From an uncultured Bacilli bacterium (GTDB lineage Bacteria; Bacillota_I; Bacilli_A; RF39; UBA660), in NCBI GenBank assembly GCA_944327425.1, contig CALVHJ010000002.1, forward strand, positions 1 to 28,268: a stretch of DNA of 28,268 nucleotides, read 5' to 3'. Each line of letters begins with the position of its first letter. Positions within the stretch are counted from its first letter, which is position 1. Both the position numbers and the translations under genes were made by a program. Positions 15,198 to 22,391 of the stretch are shown one piece after another. Under the pieces are notes generated by a model. The model ran no database searches and was not told the DNA's origin. It was given only the letters and a program-made list of their open reading frames with translations.

Positions 15198-17306
15198 ATG
15201 AAAAAAAAGAGATCAAAAGTAAAAGTAAACAAAATTTTTATCGTGATCTTTTTTTTCGCGTTTTTTTGTGCCATCATAAAACTATCTTATGTTGCCCTAA
15301 GTCCTGTTGTTGATGGTACTAACTTGGCAGACTTTGTAAGTGATCGCAATACCACCAAAGAAACTTTATATGCATCTCGTGGTAATATATATGATATTTA
15401 TGGGGAAACTTTAGCTAAAAATGTCAACTCTTATACTTTAGTCGCTTTCTTAAGTGAATCAAGAACAACCGATCCTGATAATCCTAGACATGTTGTTGAT
15501 AAAGAAAAAACTGCGGAAGCTTTAGCAAAAGTTCTTGATATGGACTATGAATATGCATTAGAAAGATTAAATACCAGTAATGCTTATCAAGTAGAATTTG
15601 GTCTAGCTGGTCGTGATTTAAGTGAAAATAAAAAAGCTGAAATAGAAGCTTTAGATTTACCAGGAATAGGCTTCATTAGTGGTAGTAAAAGATATTACAA
15701 ACAAGGTAGAGCTGCTTCCTACATTATTGGCTATGCTAAAACTAGTGATGAAGGTGAAATTGTTGGCGAGATGGGTATCGAATCTTACTATAATGAAGAA
15801 TTAAAAGGTACTGATGGTGAAACAATGTATCAAAAAGACGCTTATGGTTATCAAATGGGCGAAGCTTTTTATACCATTGATCCGATAAGTGGTAGTGATA
15901 TTTATTTAACTCTTGATTCACAGATTCAATTAATACTTGAAGATGCTCTAAATACTTTAGAAGAAAACAATGAATTTGCTTGGGCAACATTTACCGTAAT
16001 GGATGCCGATACCGGAGCAATTGTTGGCAGTGCTAGTAGTCCGGATTTTAATCCTAATACTCTAGAAGGACTGACTAATTATGTTAATCCTTTAGTAGGA
16101 TATACTTATGAACCTGGTTCAACCATGAAAATATTTTCCTGGTTAGCTGCAATGGAAAACGGCATTTATGATGGTGAAGAAGAATTTGTATCTGGATCTA
16201 TTGAAGTACCAGGGGCAACTATTTATGATTTTAATAACACCGGATGGGGTACCATTAATTATGATACAGGTTTTGCTTATTCATCGAATGTCGGAGCTAC
16301 TAACTTAGCTTTAAAATTAGAAGAAAAGGAACCGGGAAAATTAAAAGATTTTTATGAATCATTAGGTTTTGGTACTAAAACAGGAATTGAGCTTCCGGGT
16401 GAAGAAAGTGGCGTTTTAAGACTTACCTACACCTCAGAAATTGCTACTGCTTCTTTTGGTCAAGGTATTACCACCACACCTATTCAAACCCTTCAAGCTC
16501 TAAGTATTTTAACCAATGATGGGGTTATGTTAAAACCTTATATTGTCGATAAAATTGTTGATGAAAATGGTAATATCACATATGAAGGTAGCAAAACTGA
16601 ATTAGGCCGCAAAGTATCTAGCAAATCCATAACAAAGATTAATGAATTAATGTATGATGTTGTTTATAATGGTTTGTCTACTATTTGGCAACCTAGTAAT
16701 GTGACTTTAATTGGTAAAACCGGAACAGCCCAAATCGCTGGGGAAAATGGTTATTTAACTGGCAACAACAATTACATTCGTTCTTTTGCCGGTATATTTC
16801 CTTATGAAGATCCCGAATACATAATATATATATCTGTAAAACAAATAGATGGCGGTAGTAATGCAGTTGCAAGTGTTACCAAACAAGCTGTAGAAAGTAT
16901 TGCTAATTATGCCAATATAACGACAACTAAACAAGAAGATAATGCTACCGAAGTAATTAATCTTGCTAGTTACATAAGTGGCGATATTACAACTACCACT
17001 GAAGAATTAGAACGTCTTAATTTAAAAGTAATAAAAATAGGTAATGGCACCACTATTATTAATCAATACCCTTTAAAAAATACCAAAGTCTTAGTAGGAA
17101 GCAAAGTCTTTTTGTTAACTAATAATTCTGAATATACTATGCCTGATATTAAAGGGTGGAGTAGTAGTGAAGTAATGAATTTTTGTAATTTAATAGGTTT
17201 AAACTATACTTTTAGTGGTTATGGAACAGTTACTAGTTTTAATTTACCAGTGGGTGAAATTATAGATTTAACCAAAACCCTTGAAGTAACCTTAAGTCTT
17301 GCATAA
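15198..17306 (+). CDS. Division-type penicillin-binding protein (class B transpeptidase)
   Basis: This 702-residue class B PBP has a short cytoplasmic head, one membrane helix (about 13-35), a pedestal domain, and a transpeptidase domain (about 240-560) with all three active-site motifs: Ser308-Thr-Met-Lys311, Ser362-Ser-Asn364 and Lys507-Thr-Gly509. Two C-terminal PASTA-like units follow (about 575-702), as in Bacillus PbpB/SpoVD. It cross-links septal peptidoglycan outside the cell and is the FtsI counterpart by context (directly after ftsL, 10-nt gap, AGGAAGTGA ribosome site). The PASTA-like tail, together with the PrkC kinase at the window end, fits a Gram-positive wall-sensing system. 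Whether it is the vegetative PbpB or a SpoVD-type enzyme cannot be told from sequence alone. Confidence 0.93.
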   Translation: MKKKRSKVKVNKIFIVIFFFAFFCAIIKLSYVALSPVVDGTNLADFVSDRNTTKETLYASRGNIYDIYGETLAKNVNSYTLVAFLSESRTTDPDNPRHVVDKEKTAEALAKVLDMDYEYALERLNTSNAYQVEFGLAGRDLSENKKAEIEALDLPGIGFISGSKRYYKQGRAASYIIGYAKTSDEGEIVGEMGIESYYNEELKGTDGETMYQKDAYGYQMGEAFYTIDPISGSDIYLTLDSQIQLILEDALNTLEENNEFAWATFTVMDADTGAIVGSASSPDFNPNTLEGLTNYVNPLVGYTYEPGSTMKIFSWLAAMENGIYDGEEEFVSGSIEVPGATIYDFNNTGWGTINYDTGFAYSSNVGATNLALKLEEKEPGKLKDFYESLGFGTKTGIELPGEESGVLRLTYTSEIATASFGQGITTTPIQTLQALSILTNDGVMLKPYIVDKIVDENGNITYEGSKTELGRKVSSKSITKINELMYDVVYNGLSTIWQPSNVTLIGKTGTAQIAGENGYLTGNNNYIRSFAGIFPYEDPEYIIYISVKQIDGGSNAVASVTKQAVESIANYANITTTKQEDNATEVINLASYISGDITTTTEELERLNLKVIKIGNGTTIINQYPLKNTKVLVGSKVFLLTNNSEYTMPDIKGWSSSEVMNFCNLIGLNYTFSGYGTVTSFNLPVGEIIDLTKTLEVTLSLA

Positions 17307-17344
17307 TATTTACTATTATCACCATAATAATAACAGGTGATGTA

Positions 17345-17518
17345 ATGAAAGAGACTAATAGTTATTATAAAGGATATGTAGAAAGTGATAATAGACTAGA
17401 TTACTTAAAATATGGTCTTTTAAATGAATATGGTTTAAATCTTGATCGTAATATTAATTATTATGATGAAGAACAAATAATTAAAAAGAAATGTAATATT
17501 AAGAAGAACGCTAAATAG
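17345..17518 (+). CDS. Small protein of 57 residues after the division transpeptidase
   Basis: AGGTGATGTA precedes an ATG that opens a 57-residue frame rich in Tyr, Asn, Asp and Lys (15 Asn/Tyr in the first 40), with a basic end (KKKCNIKKNAK). There is no membrane helix or signal. The stop codon lies inside a terminator hairpin. The good ribosome site and the terminator placement support a real gene, co-transcribed with the division cluster (38 nt after the PBP). I do not recognise the family. Confidence 0.6.
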   Translation: MKETNSYYKGYVESDNRLDYLKYGLLNEYGLNLDRNINYYDEEQIIKKKCNIKKNAK

Positions 17519-17529
17519 TTCTTTTTTTC
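17504..17529 (+). terminator. Rho-independent terminator closing the division cluster
   Basis: AAGAAC (17504-17509) and GTTCTT (17518-17523) form a 6-bp stem, followed by TTTTTTC. The stop codon of the 57-residue gene ends where the right arm begins. Confidence 0.72.
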
Positions 17530-17589
17530 TTTACTAAATTGTTGTATCGTGTTAAAATGCTTATTACTAAAATAGAAACGGATGAAGAT

Positions 17590-18216
17590 ATGAAATTAAG
17601 CGAATTACAATATAAAGATATCATAAACCAAGATATCACCACTCTAAAAAAACTCGTATATTATGAAAATGCTAAACCACTTTTAACTAGTGAAGTAGGT
17701 ATAGTTTTTGGTGGACCCGACATGATTCCTAAAAGAGTGGAAGAAGCTCTAAATTTATATAATAAAGGGTTAGTAAAAAAACTTCTTTTATCAGGAGGAA
17801 TTGGCTATTTTAATTTTAATCGTAAAACACCTGAAGCGATCACTTTAAAAGATTATTTATTAAAAAAAGGATTTTCCCAAGAAGATATCATCATTGAATC
17901 CTCTTCCCGTAACACCATTGAAAATGTGGCTAACTCTTTAAATATCCTAAAAGAGTTGTATGATTTAAACACTTTAACTCTTACTATTATCACTTCTGAT
18001 TTCCACTTAAAAAGAAGCCTGCAACTGTTTACAACCTCTTTAAAGACCCCCAAAAATATTCAAGGTGTAGGTGTTAATACGACCATTAAAAATCTTTTAG
18101 CTGAAAAAACTATCCTCTTAAAAGAAGCTTTATTATTAATTTATTATGTTAAACATCATTATATATCTGACTTAGAAGTTAAAGATATAAGCCTAAAAAG
18201 ATTAAAAAAGCACTAA
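17590..18216 (+). CDS. YdcF/ElyC/SanA-family (DUF218) protein
   Basis: The 208-residue soluble protein carries the DUF218 pattern: GIVFGGPDMIPKRVEEALNL with NKGLVKKLLLSGG, then ITLKDYLLKKGFSQEDIIIE, SSSRNTIENVANSL and ITSDFHLKRS. The last two segments hold the family's conserved acidic, Ser/Arg/Asn and His residues, arranged around a Rossmann-like core. Family members bind nucleotide-type ligands (E. coli YdcF binds S-adenosylmethionine) or act in envelope metabolism (ElyC, SanA), but the exact activity here is open. The ATG at 17590 is preferred: GGATGA is 7 nt upstream, and relatives begin 'MKLSEL'. The longer frame from TTG at 17539 would run through the terminator and promoter zone. Confidence 0.8.
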   Translation: MKLSELQYKDIINQDITTLKKLVYYENAKPLLTSEVGIVFGGPDMIPKRVEEALNLYNKGLVKKLLLSGGIGYFNFNRKTPEAITLKDYLLKKGFSQEDIIIESSSRNTIENVANSLNILKELYDLNTLTLTIITSDFHLKRSLQLFTTSLKTPKNIQGVGVNTTIKNLLAEKTILLKEALLLIYYVKHHYISDLEVKDISLKRLKKH

Positions 18217-18218
18217 AT

Positions 18219-18247
18219 TTGCAAAATTATTTAAAATATACTATAAT
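18219..18247 (+). promoter_or_regulatory. Sigma-A promoter of the engB operon
   Basis: TTGCAA (18219-18224) and TATAAT (18242-18247) are exactly 17 nt apart, 16 nt before the ATG of engB. Confidence 0.75.
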
Positions 18248-18263
18248 AGAAGTAGGTGATGAA

Positions 18264-18845
18264 ATGCAAATAGATAATGTTGAACTAACAAGCTGTGCTG
18301 TTAGAACCAGTCAATATCCAAGTGGCAATTTACCGGAGTTTTTACTAGTAGGAAGAAGTAATGTTGGCAAATCAAGTTTTATTAATACGATAATTAATCG
18401 TAAAAATTTTGCTCATACATCTTCTAAACCAGGAAAAACCCAAACTCTAAACTTTTACCTAGTTAATAAAAGTTTTTACTTAGTAGATGTTCCTGGATAC
18501 GGTTATGCTTCTGTTAGTCATGAAAGACAAAGAAAATTTGGGGTTATGATTGAAGAATACTTAAAGTCACGAGAATCTTTAAAATGTGTGTTTTTATTAA
18601 TTGATTATCGTCATAAACCAACTGAGGATGACTGTTTAATGTATGATTTTTTAAAATACTACAACATCAAAATCAAAGTAATAGCAACTAAATATGATAA
18701 AGTTAGTAAAAACAACCGTGAAAAGCAAAACAAGCTTATTAAAGAAACATTAAAATTAACAGAGGAGGATACTTTTATACCATTTTCTACTGTTTCTAAA
18801 AAAGGTAGAGATGAAGTATATGAAGAAATAAAGAATTTATTATGA
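18264..18845 (+). CDS. engB: Ribosome-biogenesis GTPase EngB (YsxC/YihA)
   Basis: The 193-residue protein has all GTPase motifs: G1 GRSNVGKSS (residues 30-38), a G2 region ending SSKPGKTQTLNFY, G3 DVPGYG and G4 TKYDK. That order and length are diagnostic for EngB, which assists late assembly of the 50S subunit. AGGTGATG precedes the ATG at 18264. An in-frame TTG at 18219 is the promoter -35 itself and is rejected as a start. It heads an operon: the exonuclease gene overlaps its stop (ATGA), and two more envelope-type genes follow. The usual Bacillus neighbour lonA is absent. Confidence 0.95.
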   Translation: MQIDNVELTSCAVRTSQYPSGNLPEFLLVGRSNVGKSSFINTIINRKNFAHTSSKPGKTQTLNFYLVNKSFYLVDVPGYGYASVSHERQRKFGVMIEEYLKSRESLKCVFLLIDYRHKPTEDDCLMYDFLKYYNIKIKVIATKYDKVSKNNREKQNKLIKETLKLTEEDTFIPFSTVSKKGRDEVYEEIKNLL

Positions 18846-19384
18846 TTAGTTTAAATAAAGAAAAAAAATTAGTAGATGATTATGTTGTTTTTGATCTTGA
18901 AACCACTGGTTTTGATCCCAAAAGGGCTAAAATTATTGAAATAGGAGCTTTAAAATACCGTAATAACGAACTAATTGAAGAGCTTAGTATTTTAGTAAAT
19001 CCTTGCTCTCCTATTCCTGAAGTTATCACCATGATTACGGGTATAGATGATGAATTAGTAAGTAATGCTATAACTATAAAAGAAGCTCTACCTAAGTTTA
19101 TCTCATTTATTGAAGATTTACCTTTAATCGCTCATAATTCCAGTTTTGATTTATCTTTTATTGAAGAAAACATCAATAATTTAGGTTTACCAATGATAAC
19201 TAATAAAAATATTGATACTGTATCTTTAGCTCGAAAATACATTAAAGGCGTTTATAATCACAAATTAGAAACTTTAAAAAATTATTTTCGTCTTACTTAT
19301 TCATCTCACCGGAGTATTGAAGACTGCTTAACTACTAATCATGTTTATCAATATTGTAAAAGTAAAGCTATGGTAAAAAACTAA
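18842..19384 (+). CDS. DEDDh 3'-5' exonuclease (DnaQ/PolC-epsilon type)
   Basis: This 180-residue protein is a stand-alone exonuclease domain. The DEDDh residues are Asp18 and Glu20 (FDLETTGFDP), Asp103 (AHNSSFDLSFI), His156 and Asp161 (HRSIEDC). It resembles the proofreading domain embedded in PolC and the free DnaQ-like exonucleases of Bacillota. The length leaves no room for a polymerase or helicase. Its ATG overlaps the engB stop in ATGA, so the two are translationally coupled. The role may be proofreading or DNA/RNA trimming; sequence alone does not decide. Confidence 0.87.
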   Translation: MISLNKEKKLVDDYVVFDLETTGFDPKRAKIIEIGALKYRNNELIEELSILVNPCSPIPEVITMITGIDDELVSNAITIKEALPKFISFIEDLPLIAHNSSFDLSFIEENINNLGLPMITNKNIDTVSLARKYIKGVYNHKLETLKNYFRLTYSSHRSIEDCLTTNHVYQYCKSKAMVKN

Positions 19385-19385
19385 T

Positions 19386-20399
19386 ATGAAAAAGAAAGAA
19401 AGAATAAAAGCTTACAACAAAAAATATACTGAAGAATTATTAAATGCTTTAAAAATGATAAAACCTTATCTAATCCAAGCTTTTACTAATTTTTATGGTA
19501 AAGAATATTATAGTTATATAAAAAAGCATATTGAAAATATTTATTATGTTACCTTTATTTCTCATTACTTATTTAAAATATTAAATAACCAAAGTATTGG
19601 CATAAGTAACAAAGATCATCGCGTAACTAGCTATTATTTAAAATACTTAAATAATATCGAAAGTACTTTTAGTGGTTATACTAGTGGCGAAGAATTAGAG
19701 AAAAAAGCTTTAAAAAAGTTTATTACTTCATCTTCTTTAAAAGAAGAAGTATTAATTCATAATGATACTCTAAAGATTTTAGAAGAAGATACAGCCTTAC
19801 ATACTATTTATGTTGATAAAGAAAAACTTAAATCTTATCAAACTATTTTTTTACCCATATTTACCATAAGTCTTCGCATGATTATTCATGAGATTAATCA
19901 TTCCTTAATGACTAATGCTCTTGCTATTTATAAAAAAGAATTAATAACCACCAATTTATTTATAAATTCTTGCTCTGAAGATTTATTTAATGATTTATTA
20001 TCTTATCAAGTTTTAGAAGAATACAAAAAACTAAAAGCTCCCATACCCCTAGCTTTAAAAAGATTTAACTTTATTAATGAATATGAAGAATATTTTTATG
20101 TAATTAAAGACTTTTATGTTTTATTTGCCCCTCTTATTAAAAAAAGTATTATGACTAATAATTTTAATTTATTAATAAATCAGGTAGGAAGCGAAGACTT
20201 TAGTTTATTTTGTAAGCTTATTGATAATTTTTGTAAGAATAAATATAATAGAGTAGAACAATTTATATTTATTCATGATTTAACTTTAAAAATGTATGAA
20301 CATTCCCTAAATATATCTAGTATTGATTATGAAGCGTACTTTAAAGAATTAGAAAGTAAAAACATTAGAGTAAGAAGGCTTAAAAAGGAGGATTTATGA
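19386..20399 (+). CDS. Uncharacterised helical protein with an HExxH (zincin-like) motif
   Basis: I do not recognise this 337-residue, basic, mostly helical protein as a whole. Residues 168-172 read HEINH within MIIHEINHSLM, inside a helix, which is the zinc-binding and catalytic signature of metallopeptidases. Acidic candidates for a third ligand follow 26-31 residues later (NSCSEDLFNDLLSY: Glu198, Asp199, Asp203), a distance seen in gluzincin-type enzymes. There is no signal peptide; the hydrophobic stretch FLPIFTISLRMIIH precedes the motif. The start lies 1 nt after the exonuclease stop, and its own stop overlaps the next start (ATGA), so it is co-expressed with a papain-like envelope protein. 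Protease function is a hypothesis. Confidence 0.7.
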   Translation: MKKKERIKAYNKKYTEELLNALKMIKPYLIQAFTNFYGKEYYSYIKKHIENIYYVTFISHYLFKILNNQSIGISNKDHRVTSYYLKYLNNIESTFSGYTSGEELEKKALKKFITSSSLKEEVLIHNDTLKILEEDTALHTIYVDKEKLKSYQTIFLPIFTISLRMIIHEINHSLMTNALAIYKKELITTNLFINSCSEDLFNDLLSYQVLEEYKKLKAPIPLALKRFNFINEYEEYFYVIKDFYVLFAPLIKKSIMTNNFNLLINQVGSEDFSLFCKLIDNFCKNKYNRVEQFIFIHDLTLKMYEHSLNISSIDYEAYFKELESKNIRVRRLKKEDL

Positions 20400-21103
20400 A
20401 GTTTATTAAAAAACATAAACTAATAATAATAATTGTTATCCTTTTATTAGTTTGTTTAAGTTTACCTTTTATTTTCTTAGTTTACGAAAAATACAAACCA
20501 TTTTATACAGCCCAAGACTTTAATATCGAAACTATTACCAGTAATGTTGATGCTAATAATAATGGGATTGATGATTATACAGATATATTATTAGGAGCTA
20601 GAATAGATGCGGAAAATCATCCTACTTACGATGGTAGATACTGGGATACCGGTTATCCTCCTCGAGATATCGGCGTTTGTACTGATGTTATATGGCGAGC
20701 TTTTAAAAATGCCGGCTATAATCTTCGTAGTATGGTTGATAATGATATTAAAAATTATAATGATACTGATTATTTTATTACCTATCCTGATTCAAACATC
20801 GATTTTCGGAGGGTAGGTAATTTATACATTTTCTTTTCTAAATATGCTTTAAATTTAACTTTAGATATTAATGATATCGAAGAGTGGCAACCCGGCGACA
20901 TAGTTGTTTTTGGTGAATATAAACACATAGGTATTATTAGTGATAAAAGAAATAAAGAAGGGGAACCTTATGTTATTCATAATTCTGGTCAACCTCTAAG
21001 AGAAGAAGATATATTACGAAAAAGAAGTGAAAAAGACCATATAACTGGTCATTTTAGATGGGATGCCGAAGGATTAGAAGATATAATTGTTTATTGGAAT
21101 TAG
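20396..21103 (+). CDS. Membrane-anchored DUF1287 (NlpC/P60-like, papain-fold) protein with Ca-binding-like loop
   Basis: The 235-residue protein has an N-terminal membrane helix (about 8-30), then an outer domain. The DUF1287 signature is clear: PPRDIGVCTDVIWRAFKNAG with Cys95, GDIVVFGEYKHIGIISD with His177, and YVIHNSG with His195, fitting a Cys-His hydrolase of the NlpC/P60 superfamily. Between membrane and catalytic part, residues 52-63 (DANNNGIDDYTD) have the spacing of an EF-hand or dockerin-type calcium loop. The likely role is outer-surface amide or peptide hydrolysis, perhaps on the wall, but no substrate is known for the family. AAGGAGG overlaps the end of the upstream gene. The TAG stop lies in a terminator shared with the convergent regulator gene. 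Confidence 0.82.
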   Translation: MKFIKKHKLIIIIVILLLVCLSLPFIFLVYEKYKPFYTAQDFNIETITSNVDANNNGIDDYTDILLGARIDAENHPTYDGRYWDTGYPPRDIGVCTDVIWRAFKNAGYNLRSMVDNDIKNYNDTDYFITYPDSNIDFRRVGNLYIFFSKYALNLTLDINDIEEWQPGDIVVFGEYKHIGIISDKRNKEGEPYVIHNSGQPLREEDILRKRSEKDHITGHFRWDAEGLEDIIVYWN

Positions 21104-21125
21104 TTTAAAACTAGTTCTTTTTTTT
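21097..21125 (+). terminator. Rho-independent terminator of the engB operon
   Basis: GAATTAG (21097-21103) pairs with CTAGTTC (21111-21117), with one G-U, and is followed by eight T. It covers the stop codons of both the DUF1287 gene and the convergent HTH gene. Confidence 0.8.
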
Positions 21126-21561
21126 CATCTATTTTTCCGGTTATATAATCAGCAGAAACCTTAAAATATTTACAAATCATATATAAAGAAGAAGTAGATA
21201 TGGGATATTTGCCTTTTTCATACTCACTAATCATACAAGGGGCAATATTTAAAATACTAGCTAATTTAACTTGTGTCATTTTCTTTTCTTTGCGTAAGCT
21301 TTTTAATCTTTGTCCAGAGATAATTAAATCTAGATTCTTTTTACTATTATCATATTTTCTATTTTTATTTAACCCCAATATATAATCAATTGACAAATCA
21401 AAATAATTACAAAACATATTTAATCTTTTTAGGGGAATAATATCATATTGTAATTCAAACTGTTTATATGAACTTCTAGCAATCCCTAAGATTCTAGCAA
21501 TATCTTTTTGAGAAATATTATATTGCTCCCTAATTTGTTTCATAATAAGTCCATATTCCAT
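21100..21561 (-). CDS. Tandem double-HTH (XRE/Cro-CI type) regulator, second copy
   Basis: The 153-residue protein has two XRE HTH domains (about residues 4-65 and 85-147), with NISQKDIARILGIARSSYKQ in the first and MTQVKLASILNIAPCMISEY in the second. It is a paralogue of the protein at 95-556, with the same length, the same linker position and many shared residues. The ATG at 21561 is chosen because GGTG lies 7 nt before it; the ATG two codons upstream has that site directly against it. The gene is divergent from a broken relative (21771-21931) of the surface gene beside the first copy, so the pair was probably duplicated as a unit. The frame is intact, so the regulator has outlived its neighbour. 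Confidence 0.87.
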   Translation of the reverse strand: MEYGLIMKQIREQYNISQKDIARILGIARSSYKQFELQYDIIPLKRLNMFCNYFDLSIDYILGLNKNRKYDNSKKNLDLIISGQRLKSLRKEKKMTQVKLASILNIAPCMISEYEKGKYPISTSSLYMICKYFKVSADYITGKIDEKKELVLN

Positions 21562-21697
21562 ACACATACACCTAAACCATTATCTCATTAGAATATTTAT
21601 TTAATAAAAATATGGCTGTAATATCAAAAAAATATTGCAAAATACTCAATTATATTGTATATATAGAAATATATAGTAGAAAAATACATCAAGTTTT

Positions 21698-21710
21698 GAC
21701 ATGTTTTGTC
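21698..21710. promoter_or_regulatory. Short dyad between the second HTH gene and the remnant (candidate operator)
   Basis: GACA (21698-21701) and TGTC (21707-21710) form a dyad with a 5-nt centre, within the divergent intergenic region. A TTGACA (21696-21701) overlaps it, but I find no matching -10 at normal spacing. The arms are only 4 bp. Confidence 0.3.
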
Positions 21711-21770
21711 GAACATAATGAAATAATTATTAAATTATGATAATATCGCTTAAGAAAGTAGGAAGAGTAT

Positions 21771-21931
21771 ATGGAAATAAAGACACTTAAACAAAGTAAT
21801 TTAAAAAGAAACATAATTATTAGTGTAGTAGTCATCCTGGCCCTAGGGGCATTCGTCCTGTCATCAATCTAAAAGCTGATACTCTCTTCACTGGTACAGG
21901 TACTATTTCAGACCCTTATACAGTAGTCTAA
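21771..21931 (+). pseudogene. Internally deleted remnant of an anchored surface-protein gene
   Basis: AGGAAGAG precedes an ATG whose frame encodes a 33-residue start like that of the protein at 750: basic NLKRNIII followed by a membrane helix, then TAA at 21870-21872. In the +2 frame, from 21848, the DNA encodes GIRPVINLKA and an ending (TGTGTISDPY) that matches the last part of the 573-residue protein, stopping at 21931. So both ends of the gene are present, joined out of frame, and about 1.5 kb of middle is missing if the original was as long as its paralogue. The 33-residue membrane peptide could still be made. A strong terminator follows directly. Confidence 0.85.
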
Positions 21932-21934
21932 CCT

Positions 21935-21969
21935 AAAAACAAAACAGTTACTTTTTCTGTTTTGTTTTT
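21935..21969. terminator. Strong bidirectional terminator
   Basis: AAAAACAAAACAG (21935-21947) and CTGTTTTGTTTTT (21957-21969) form a 13-bp perfect stem with a 9-nt loop and T-rich arms on both strands. It serves the remnant from the left and the membrane protein gene at 21948-22319 from the right. Confidence 0.85.
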
Positions 21970-22319
21970 ATATTCTTACCAAAAGAACCACCCAACATAC
22001 CACTAGCTATAAGTATAATATAATATATTAATCTATCTATATTAAACCCACTTCTAAAAAATATTAAATTAATAAGTATTAATAATACTACAAATATTAA
22101 AGCTAATTTTAAGCCCAATACAATACCTTTTTCTTGTGTTTTACGGCTTGCTAAACACGCTATAATAAAGAAAGATAAAGCTGTTAATATAACAGATAAT
22201 TTAGAAATAAAACTACTATTTAAACCTGTTAAATTAATTAAAGAACTAATTATAGCAATACCTACTATAATTAAAATAAACATACCTAAATACTTTAAAT
22301 ATTCTAATATTTTATACAT
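21948..22319 (-). CDS. Small four-helix membrane protein (YrzE/TIGR04086-like)
   Basis: The 123-residue protein is nearly all hydrophobic, with four likely membrane helices (about 9-28, 38-58, 67-88 and 95-112), a Gly-rich last helix (IASGMLGGSFG) and a basic tail (KNIKTKQKK). Size, topology and the GMLGG motif fit the TIGR04086/YrzE membrane family of Bacillota, which has no known function. AGGTGAT lies 5 nt before the ATG. The stop codon sits at the edge of the bidirectional terminator. A likely promoter lies at 22335-22363. Confidence 0.65.
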   Translation of the reverse strand: MYKILEYLKYLGMFILIIVGIAIISSLINLTGLNSSFISKLSVILTALSFFIIACLASRKTQEKGIVLGLKLALIFVVLLILINLIFFRSGFNIDRLIYYIILIASGMLGGSFGKNIKTKQKK

Positions 22320-22334
22320 AATATCACCTGCTAA

Positions 22335-22363
22335 ATTATATTAAATGATTAAAATTTTATGAA
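22335..22363 (-). promoter_or_regulatory. Sigma-A-like promoter of the small membrane protein
   Basis: On the minus strand, TTCATA (22363-22358) and TATAAT (22340-22335) are 17 nt apart, 15 nt before the start codon. Confidence 0.5.
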
Positions 22364-22391
22364 TAATTACATAATAAATTTAGGTGATTAT

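Noticed and set aside
18219..18263. TTG start for EngB at 18219
   Set aside because: That TTG is the -35 hexamer of a 17-nt-spaced promoter, so it would not be on the mRNA.
21696..21724. Promoter from the TTGACA at 21696 for the remnant gene
   Set aside because: No acceptable -10 occurs 16-18 nt downstream; the nearest AT-rich candidates are at wrong distances.
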